The notes under the pieces were generated by a model that was not told the origin of the DNA, did not search any database, and saw only the letters and a program-made list of their open reading frames with translations. Of a stretch of 64,000 nt of DNA, positions 56,702-64,000 are shown piece after piece (within the stretch, counting starts at the first letter, position 1; each line of letters opens with the position of its first letter). The position numbers were made by a program, and so were the translations under genes. The stretch comes from Temnothorax longispinosus (Eukaryota > Arthropoda > Insecta > Hymenoptera > Formicidae): assembly GCF_030848805.1 (NCBI RefSeq), contig NC_092364.1, forward strand, positions 7,192,001 through 7,256,000, written 5' to 3'.

Positions 56702-58076
56702 CTAATTTCTCTCTTCCAAATTATTATTTGTAATTATTTCCATTAATCGATTTCTTTTTATATTTCCTTCTTGTTTTAGTTCATTTGTGATAGCCATTGG
56801 TTCCATTTCGTTTAGTATGTCATTCACAACAATAGGAATTTCGATAGCATCATTTTTCAATAAACAAATGTTGTGTAATATACAACAATTTAGTATATAA
56901 TATGGAACTAAATCTGTCCTTGTCATTGGCAACTTATCCAATAAATAACGCCATCGTCCTTTCAGTAATCCGATTACTCTTTCTATGATTACTCGGGCAG
57001 ATGACAAACACTTATTAAATTCCTTCTGTCTTCTGGTTAAATGGCCATTATCATAGAAAGGTACCATGACATTTTTTTGTATGGTATACGCTGCATCACC
57101 CAATAAGTGACTATCCTCAGGAAAAAATTCTGGAGTACAACATTGTTGTACTCCAGAATAAAGAAATACTCGCATGTCATGTACACAACCTGGCATTCCA
57201 GCAAAGACATGAATGAAAGACAAATCATCTTTACAAATTACCTAGAAGAAAAATATTTTTATTAATAAACATTTCGCTGCTTCTAGATGTTGTTTTTTTA
57301 ATTTACATTTATATAGTTTGTAATATTTATTATATCTTAAATTAGGATATCTATAATAAACAAGAAAAATATACTTTTGCCTACTTGTAACTGTATGGAG
57401 AATCTGCCTTTTCTGTTTATATAGCTATTAGCATCTCTTTTTGGTCGAGCAATGTTTATATGTGTCCCATCAATGACACCTAAAATTTTTGGAAATCCAT
57501 ACAATCTTTGCATATTTGTCCATATTGTTTGAGCTTCTCCATAAGTAGGCCATCTGATAAAAACATTTCGAAGACTATATAATGCTCGAACAACTCTTTT
57601 GACGCTAACCCATGCAGTTGATCTGGCAACACCAAATCTTTCGCATATGGAGCGATAAGAATCTGGTGTTGCCAAAACATAAATAGCTATTAGTAGCTGT
57701 TTTGTTGCATTAATTTGCTCTCTTCCATGGAATGGAGGTAATTCTAATTTGGGTCCAATTAAATGCAACACAAATAAAAAGTATTACGTTCCATCCTGTA
57801 ACAAATAATATCACATATTATATATATTAAATTAATAAAAACGTATATTTTATATTAATATATAATGATATTAAATAAAGTGACAATTTACCTAAAATGT
57901 GACTTAAACTCAATATTTGTATATCTTGTAACAATATTTTCCAAATAATCTGTTATTTTTGGTACTATTCTTCTTTCACCTCTATTATTATCTCTATTAT
58001 CGAATAAAATATTTTGTAATTCTTCATTATTATCATCACTGTCTGAAGAAGAGGAACTACTTGAAGATTCAAACAT
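56702..58076 (-). pseudogene. PIF/Harbinger DDE transposase (HARBI1-like), one frameshift
   Basis: Minus-strand exons 58076-57892, 57795-57385 and 57241-56702, with canonical sites. Exon 1: MFESSSSSSSSDSD then PKITDYLENIVTRY. Exon 2: GPKLELPPF, ATPDSYRSICERFGV (helix-turn-helix), GVIDGTHI (first catalytic Asp) and ends SIQLQ. Exon 3: VICKDDLSFIHVFAG, HDMRVF, LLGDAAYTI (second Asp), RVIIERVIGLLKGRW (Glu) and YILNCCILHNIC. Joining exon 1 to 2 needs a one-base shift near 57775, just after RNTF, so the copy appears inactivated, though an assembly error in a T-run is possible. Otherwise about 375 residues with no further damage seen. Confidence 0.85.
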
Positions 58077-58499
58077 ATTTTCGAGTAAATATACTCTTCC
58101 ATGATATCTAATTGCAACAAGTAGGTTAAAATTTCAGCAGTCGAGCAGTCCCAGTGGGAGAAACAAAACGCAGCACTGGGACTGGGAATTTTCAATGCTG
58201 CCAATCTTATTTTTTTTTCCCAATACTAAAAAATATATTTTCGAACGCACCCCATTTGAGCGTTAACGCAAAAAAAAACACCAAAATTTTCGGTGTCATT
58301 TTTGGTGTTTTTCTTGGCGTTAACGCTCAAATGGTGTAAACGCCATTTGGGGATCCAAAATTACGCCATTATTTTTTGGTGTTTTTCTTGGCGTTAACGC
58401 TCAAATGGTGTAAACGCCATTTGGATATCCAAAATTACGCTATTATTTTTTGGTGTTTTTTTAGGTGTTATTTAGGGTGTTTTTTTCGTAAGGGTATAT

Positions 58500-58512
58500 A
58501 TTTCATAAAAAA

Positions 58513-58550
<38 letters not shown>

Positions 58551-59118
58551 ATATATATATATATAAATTATAAAATGCAAGGTTAAAACTTTGACTTTTT
58601 ATTATAAAGTCACATTATACATATAACTTCGAATTATACATAGATATAGATAAACCATACATACTCGTCACTGAGTAAAAATGGCGATCATGCGACTCTG
58701 ACGCCGCGTCCATTTACCGACTTTGACTATAAATATACCAGATACATACATTGTGTGACACCGGATATGCCTTCGCTTTGTGGTGTGTGTTGGCAGCATG
58801 TGGAGGAGATCGGAAGATGCGCTGGGCCTGTATTCCGTTCCTACCTACCGATAACTGTCGGTTCGATTAAGCGTCGTTGCGCTGTAGAAGCTGCGCCAAC
58901 ATGGCCGACCAGGCCGACGCCGTTAACGGCACTGACGACGAACAGAATATGGCCCCTGCGCATGCACTAGCAGCGCATCCCCTTCACATGCTGCCAACGC
59001 ACACCAAAGCAAAAGCACATCCGTGTGCTGTCGAGCGTCTAAATCATTAGTTCAAACAAATAATTAATGTAAAATAAATATAAAAAAAAAACATTTAAAA
59101 AATATCATCTGTTGTTTG

Positions 59119-59163
<45 letters not shown>

Positions 59164-59245
59164 CAAAGTTAGATGTATGTATAATGTGGCCTCATAATAA
59201 GTTAGTTTTAATTTTGCATTTTATAATTTTTATCTTTTGTTTTAT
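58500..59245. other. Mixed sequence between Harbinger end and minisatellite
   Basis: AT microsatellites at 58519-58545 and 59119-59162, with a short GC-richer part (58680-59030) between them. GCGACTCTGACGCC and later words give no domain. No gene. Confidence 0.45.
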
Positions 59246-59249
59246 AATT

Positions 59250-59672
59250 GGGTGTCAACACTAAAACCCGATTGTCGACACCAAAAGTTAGGTGTCGACA
59301 TTCAAAGTTTCGGTGTTGACACTCAACTTTGGATGTTGACATCAAAATTTGGGTGTTGACACCAAAAGTTGAGTGTCGACACCAAAATTTGGGTGTCGAC
59401 ACCAAAAGTTGAGTGTCGACACCGAAACTTTGGGTAACGACACCAAAATTTGGGTGTCGGCATCAAAAGTTGAGTGTCGACACTGGAACTTTGGGTGTCG
59501 ACATCAAATTTTGGGTGTCGACACCAAAAGTTGAGTGTCTACACTGAAACTTTGGGTGTCGACATTCAAATGTCGGTGTTAACACTGAAAATTTAGGCGT
59601 TGACACCGAAAATGGCGTATAAACGCCCAAAGTTGGGTGTAAACACCAAAATCTTGGGTGTTTTTTTCGTAA
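59250..59672 (+). repeat. Minisatellite of palindromic GTGTCGACAC words
   Basis: About twenty imperfect units of the type TTGGGTGTCGACACCAAAA, with period alternating around 19-22 bp, in which each GGTGTYGACACC is its own inverted complement. The array ends in GGGTGTTTTTTTCGTAAG, a Harbinger-like terminus matching the one at 58494. It is thus part of a nonautonomous relative. Confidence 0.85.
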
Positions 59673-59989
59673 GCGCGTTTTCGCTTGAAACCGCCAGAAA
59701 TCCAATATGACGAGAGCGTCTCCGGCGAAAACCACAACAGCCGAAAGTTGACAGTATATTTGTTGAAAAAGCGGTAAGTAAAAATATTTTTTCATAATTC
59801 TTGCGATACATTCCTGTAAGAGAAAGGTTGGCCGCATGCAGTGTGCATGATAGTAGTTCGATTTATGCAATATAGAGGAAGGGGCATGGACGCAAAGTTG
59901 AATGTGCCAAATATGGCACATTCGGCCTCAATGTATATAAATTTGGAAATACACGATAACATTATTTTGTCGTATTTTTTCGTATTAGA

Positions 59990-60330
59990 GACAAAAATGG
60001 AGACGAGGCTACTATACAAGAAAGAAACGATGGATAGGCAACTGCAACTCAAACAGTTTCGGTTGGAAGTAGCAGAGAGTCTCTTGCAGTACGGTAAACA
60101 AAAACGCAGACGTCCATCGAAAGCTTTTATAAATAAAAAAATCAACGCACCTTGATCTCAGAGACCTAACGATTTAATTCGTTACGATGGCGTAGGCCAC
60201 TGACCTACTTTCAACGATGAACGATTGCAATGTAAGCACTGCAATAGCGGCAAATTTAGAATAGTTTGCTGTAAATGTAATGTCGCATTGTGTGAAAACG
60301 CCAACAATAATTGTTTTTATGCATTTTAAC
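59990..60330 (+). pseudogene. piggyBac transposase C-terminus
   Basis: First RQLQLKQFRLEVAESLL and KQKRRRPSK (59990-60130). After a frame break, GVGH followed by a stop where Trp is expected, then PTFNDERLQCKHC, CCKCNVALC and NNNCFYAF with a terminal stop (60187-60330). This is the cysteine-rich end domain that piggyBac transposases use to bind their target. The N-terminal and catalytic parts are absent. Confidence 0.75.
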
Positions 60331-60977
60331 AAGTAAGCTACGGATTTGACGAATATTTATGTAACTCAACATTATGTGTGTAATAAATAAATATCTTTCA
60401 ATTTTTTAGTATACCGAGAAAACTTCCATTTCTTATACCCATAGGTCCGAATGTGCCATATTTGGCATATTTAGAAAATTTTATTTTCGGAGAATTTTTC
60501 GAAATAAAACCTATTGATTGTTAAAATTGAGCACTCTTTTAGTAACATATCAAGAGGGCACAATTTTGACTCACCGGGATCTGGGTCTCGGACTTAAAGG
60601 GTTAAATATGTTAAAATTTACAGAAAAAGGCCGTTGATTTTACTTTATAACAGAAGTAGGAATAAAAATTTACAGAAAAAGAGTGTTGATTTTATCTTAC
60701 AATCTTAACTTCAACATAAAAGTTATGTTAATTGTACACATAATTAACCTCAAATTACGATCAGAATTACATTTCCTTTCTGTTGAAATATTTTAACATA
60801 GTATCGGTGTTACCATTTAACACATCCATGTTATGTTAAATTAACACAAAAATTTGAGTGGACCGTTTGGGACATGCGATTTATGTTATATTTAACACAA
60901 ATTTTCCAACAGTGTATGTAATAATTATGCTTTAATATAAAAAAAATTAGTTTCCTCAGAAGAGAAAAAATATCTTA

Positions 60978-61269
60978 CCGATGTAAGTTTTGATTTTGAT
61001 CCATTATTAGCATATATTAGTTCATAAATTTGCGAATGAGCATTTAAAAAATGTTTTCTTATTCCACTTGTATTACCATCTTTCATTTTCACTTCTTTTT
61101 TCTCTGATGTACATAATTTACAGACTGCGATTTTACCTTGATTTTCTCGTTTTTCAAATAAAAATGCTTCTAATAATACTTTTTTATCACCAGTCCAATA
61201 ATCTGTGGATTTGCTTTGATCAGGAGTACAATCTCTGTCATCCTTGTCATTTTGAATTTCATTTTCCAT
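60978..61269 (-). pseudogene. hAT transposase first exon with BED zinc finger
   Basis: Minus strand. MENEIQNDKD start, then CKLC and SGIRKHFLNAH, giving the C-x2-C...H-x4-H spacing of a BED finger. It ends ...KSKLTS at a donor (CG|GTAAGA). It joins in frame to the exon at 51974 (VSFTQERF). The exon is open, but the downstream gene is broken. Confidence 0.75.
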
Positions 61270-61339
61270 ATTTGTCGTTTTTTCTATAAGCGAGTTGAAA
61301 ATAATAATAATGTTAATGTTGGCAATATTGTTATGATAA

Positions 61340-61632
61340 TGGAGGCAAATTAGACCAAAAAAGTGCGTTATCTCGGAACCGGTTAAAACTACTCGGATTT
61401 GAACGTTTTTTTTTAATGTAGGTAATTAAAAACACTACAATGTTTATGGGTTAAAAATTGACGCTTTAATTTATTAAATAATTATTAAATAAAAATTTAT
61501 TAAATAAACAATTAGCGTCAATTTTTAACCCATAAACATTGTAATGTTTTTAATTACCTACATTAAAAAAAACAAACGTTCAAATCCGAGTAGTTTTAAC
61601 CGGTTCCGAGATAAAAACCTAATTTACCTCCA
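61340..61632. mobile_element. Hairpin MITE, 293 bp
   Basis: TGGAGGCAAATTAG...CTAATTTACCTCCA, with long matching arms (TCTCGGAACCGGTTAAAACT / AGTTTTAACCGGTTCCGAGA). The loop is AT-rich (61470-61510). Confidence 0.8.
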
Positions 61633-61660
61633 CTATGAGTATAATAAATATAATATATAA

Positions 61661-62361
61661 CACAGGACTACAAAAAAATTTTTTGGAAAATTAACTAGGA
61701 TCAGAGTAGGTGTTTCTTATAGATTTTTGGTCACTGAATCCGAATTTGTAAACCGTTTTGCTCCATTACGTCTAGGTTTTTAGATAATCGAGAAAAATAG
61801 CGGAAAATCTGTGAAAATTGAAATAAACATTTGAAGAAAGAGCAAAAGTATAACATCAAAGAAAGAGAAAAGGTATAACATCAAAATGCGGTCGCACAAC
61901 TGATTTAAATATATTTTGGTAAGTTAAATAAAAGGATGTTCAGCAAAAAAAAAAGGATGTTAAAAGAGGGCCGATTTTCGCCCAAAAAGGTGTAAGTAAA
62001 AGAAATAGTGTTTTTTAGAGATTTTGCTTTCCTGAATATGATAAAGCTATTAAAAAGTTTGTGGTGCTTGGGAAATACTTTGAAAATTGAGCATTGGTGT
62101 ATTTACAGAAATTCGGATGATATATGCTATATCACAAAATGTACTGGTGCATGAAATATTTTTTGGGGAGAGGAAAAAAGGGGGAAAAAAGAATGTTTTG
62201 TGCGTGTGCGTGCGGGTGTGTGTGTGTGTATATGTGCGCGGGTGCGGGTGCGTGTGCGGATACGAGCGTGTGCGGGTGTGCGCGTGTGTGCGGATGTTTC
62301 TATAAGAAACACCTACTCTGATCCCAGTTAATTTTTCAAGATTATTTTTTATGGTCCTGTG
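61661..62361. mobile_element. TAA-flanked inverted-end element, about 700 bp
   Basis: TAA at 61658-61660 and 62362-62364. Ends CACAGGAC and GTCCTGTG, then matching GATCAGAGTAGGTGTTTC / GAAACACCTACTCTGATC. A three-base TAA duplication fits PIF/Harbinger MITEs. A GT-rich repeat (62198-62292) lies inside. Confidence 0.7.
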
Positions 62362-62639
62362 TAATTGATAAAGATATTAATTATGTCTTACGTGATATTT
62401 CAGCGAGTCGTTGCTTTTTATAATAAAAATTATTAGTTTCATTATTACTTCTCTTCATATCCATGTTACTGTCATAAATAACGTGAAATGAATTATATCT
62501 CTTTATAAAAGAACAGATAAAACGAGATAGTCGATAGTCTCGAACATCTCGACATAAAATTCGAGAATATCGAGAAACGAGAATCTCGGCCCGTCGAGAT
62601 AAGAGAATTTTTTCAATCATTTGTCTTTGTTGACATTAA

Positions 62640-63104
62640 CCCATTGGCTGTGTAAGAGAATTTTACTATTTGGGCCAAAAGTGTGTTGAAAAAAGAGTTT
62701 ATCGGATTATTATAAAACTTGATACCCTTATGTTTTTTGGGTCTCTGAATCCGAATATGATGTCAGATTTACAAAATTCAAAATGGCGGGTCCAATATGG
62801 CGAATCAAAATTACAAAAGATAGACGGAATATTATTATTATTATTTCGAATTTTGAAAATCTGACTTTATATTCAGATTCAGAGACCCAAAAAACATAAG
62901 GGTACCAAATTTCATAAAAATCAGACCTTTTTTGTAATTTTGATCCGTCATATTGAATCCGCCATTTTGAATTTTGTACATCTGACTTCGAATTCGTAAT
63001 CAGCGACCCCAGAAACCCCCAAGTAACAAGTTTCAAGCAAATTCAGAAAGTTTTACTTTGTTTTTTCTACGTTGCGGCTACAGCCATCATACACAGTCAA
63101 CGGG
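62640..63104. mobile_element. TTAA-flanked MITE in the hAT 5' end
   Basis: TTAA at 62636-62639 and 63105-63108. Ends CCCATTGGCTGTGTA and CACAGTCAACGGG. It contains an internal inverted repeat (ACCCTTATGTTTTTTGGGTC / GACCCAAAAAACATAAGGGT) at about 62725-62905. Confidence 0.75.
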
Positions 63105-63157
63105 TTAAATCTCGGTATCGGTATTTTCTCGTTTTGTCTCGCTCGAATGCATCACTA

Positions 63158-63165
63158 ATTACGAG
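63158..63165 (+). repeat. Right 8-bp target duplication of the hAT element
   Basis: ATTACGAG directly after the end AATGCATCACTA; identical to 47528-47535. Confidence 0.85.
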
Positions 63166-63663
63166 GATGTAGGCTCCAAAATTCCACAAATTTTGGAACC
63201 TATATCCTGGTAATATTCAAGTGAATTCTAGTTTCATAATTCCCGGTCTATATATAATCGAAAAAAAAGTGGTAGTATTATACCTCGAAAAAATTTAAGT
63301 AACAAGTGGTAGACGTAATCTTTATATCTCGAAAAATCTCGAAAAAATCTAAGCAGTAGTATCTTTATTTCCGAAAAATTATAACTCAAGTGATCTATCA
63401 AGACACATCACAAAATTATGTTACCTTATCAAAAAGAAGAGTCGCGCTTCAAGTGATCTATTACAATTACAAAAAAGAAATGATATATCTTTAAATTACA
63501 GCGCCAATTACAGAGAGAATATATATATTGCCTCAAAAAAATAATTGTTGCACTACTTTGAAAAATCTTTAAATTGTGTTTAAATTTAACAAGGGAATAC
63601 AAGATATTTAAATACAAAGTTTACATGTGCATTTTTTAGTGGTCACAAAGAATTACAGGGGTA
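63166..63663. other. Noncoding flank right of the hAT
   Basis: Contains short palindromic words (TCCACAAATTTTGGA-like; AAGTGAATTCTAG) and repeated TCGAAAAAATCT phrases. No gene. Confidence 0.45.
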
Positions 63664-64000
63664 ACAGTACAAAATAAAAATATTTTATTAAAATACATAA
63701 ATTTTTCTTGTAAAAAAACTTGGCGCTGCTAGACCTCGAAATTTTAAATAAATAAAGACAACAATAAATAAAAATACGTCAGAGAAGAATGCGATAAGAG
63801 TAATATTAAATGATTATCAGCGTGGATGTGCGAGTGAGTGATATGGGTGTGCGTGACGACGCGGACGGCGGATAATGCGGCTTATAATTAAGTAGAGGAT
63901 AAGTTTATTAATTTATTTAAAATTTCGAGGTCTAGCAGCGCCAAGTTTTTTTACAAGAAAAATTTATGTATTTTAATAAAATATTTTTATTTTGTACTGT
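63664..64000. mobile_element. Hairpin element reaching the window edge
   Basis: ACAGTACAAAATAAAAATAT...CTTGGCGCTGCTAGACCTCG at the left is mirrored by CGAGGTCTAGCAGCGCCAAG...ATATTTTTATTTTGTACTGT at the right. The arms are about 95 bp and nearly identical, with a 140-bp GC-richer loop. The right flank is outside the window, so ends and duplication cannot be confirmed. Confidence 0.75.

Larger units (their letters stand above)
53326..58494. mobile_element. Two-gene PIF/Harbinger element
   Basis: Ends CCCTTACGAAAAAAACACC and GGTGTTTTTTTCGTAAGGG. Long subterminal inverted regions follow (53370-53530 against 58140-58460), in which TGGCGTTAACGCTCAAATGG-like phrases repeat on the right. It contains a + strand Myb/SANT-like gene and a - strand DDE transposase, convergent, which is the usual Harbinger gene pair. 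A TWA target duplication is not visible next to these ends; a related end (CGTAAG) at 59672 could mean a compound or rearranged copy. Confidence 0.75.
53181..60601 (+). mobile_element. piggyBac-like relic hosting a Harbinger element
   Basis: TTAA at 53177-53180 and 60602-60605. Ends CCCTTTAGGTCCG and CGGACTTAAAGGG, with a subterminal CGTGCCATATTTAGCACG palindrome on the left and TGTGCCATATTTGGCA on the right. Only the C-terminal part of a transposase remains (59990-60330). The left 145 bp are noncoding. Confidence 0.75.
52254..60914. mobile_element. TA-flanked element in the hAT intron, itself a host
   Basis: TA at 52252-52253 and 60915-60916. Ends CACTGTTGGAAAATTT and AAATTTTCCAACAGTG. Its own sequence (52254-52358, 53096-53176, 60606-60914) consists mostly of TTAACACA, TGTTAAAAT and TTAACATA-like words in both orientations. 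It carries a TTAA MITE and a piggyBac relic. No transposase of its own. Confidence 0.75.
47536..63157 (-). mobile_element. hAT transposon enlarged by nested insertions
   Basis: Ends TAGTGATGCATT and AATGCATCACTA, with an exact 8-bp duplication ATTACGAG. Both subterminal regions are rich in TCTCG / CGAGA words (47555-47680; 62500-62620 and 63110-63145), likely transposase-binding motifs. A minus-strand transposase with a BED finger exon (61269-60978) and catalytic exon (51974-48100) spans it. Insertions: 47744-48039, LINE 49542-51640, 52254-60914 with its own nest, 61340-61632, 61661-62361 and 62640-63104. Removing them leaves roughly 4 kb, a normal hAT size. Confidence 0.88.

Noticed and set aside
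62127..62312. Thr/Arg-His repeat protein antisense to GT-rich DNA
   Set aside because: It is a simple-repeat artefact within a MITE.

Overview
This is a 64 kb piece of an insect nuclear genome. It is AT-rich, its protein-coding DNA is split by short GT-AG introns, and its only clear conserved host gene is most of the insect aryl-hydrocarbon-receptor orthologue spineless. The overall style suggests a hymenopteran, perhaps an ant; that is inference and no sequence here proves it. I see no bacterial operons, rRNA, CRISPR array or intact tRNA gene.

Region 1-8.1 kb holds the 3' two thirds of spineless on the + strand: the end of PAS-A, all of PAS-B and the long low-complexity C-terminal half with a 51-glutamine tract. 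The bHLH exons lie before position 1. The last intron carries a 0.7 kb TTAA-flanked fold-back element. The last exon has two possible acceptors 14 bases apart that lead to two different C-termini. Region 8.1-15 kb is noncoding, apart from two fold-back elements and a CT microsatellite.

Region 15-35 kb is stacked mobile DNA. It holds a degenerate Ty3/Gypsy element (- strand) in which RNase H is replaced by a 154-bp tandem array. Next is a 5.8 kb TTAA-bounded element with a broken THAP/P-type transposase and an intact second gene facing it, each preceded by the same TATA promoter in the inverted ends. Then comes a 7.1 kb long-inverted-repeat element filled with nested nonautonomous elements, including three copies of one TA-flanked family that carry a tRNA-like MITE. 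Region 35.1-40.1 kb is a decayed DIRS-type retroelement with exact 39-bp inverted ends and a 145-bp tandem array.

Region 40-47.5 kb has small inverted-repeat elements and a fragment resembling the F-box/LRR protein FBXL4. Region 47.5-63.2 kb is one hAT element with an exact 8-bp target duplication, swollen from about 4 kb to 15.6 kb by nested insertions. A LINE with a 16-bp target duplication sits in its coding exon. Its intron holds a TA-flanked element, which holds a TTAA MITE and a piggyBac relic, and the relic holds a two-gene PIF/Harbinger element. The window ends inside another palindromic repeat.

Two themes stand out. In both two-gene DNA transposons the transposase is broken while the small partner protein is still open. 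Several unrelated-looking elements consist mostly of a short palindromic motif multiplied inside their own inverted ends.
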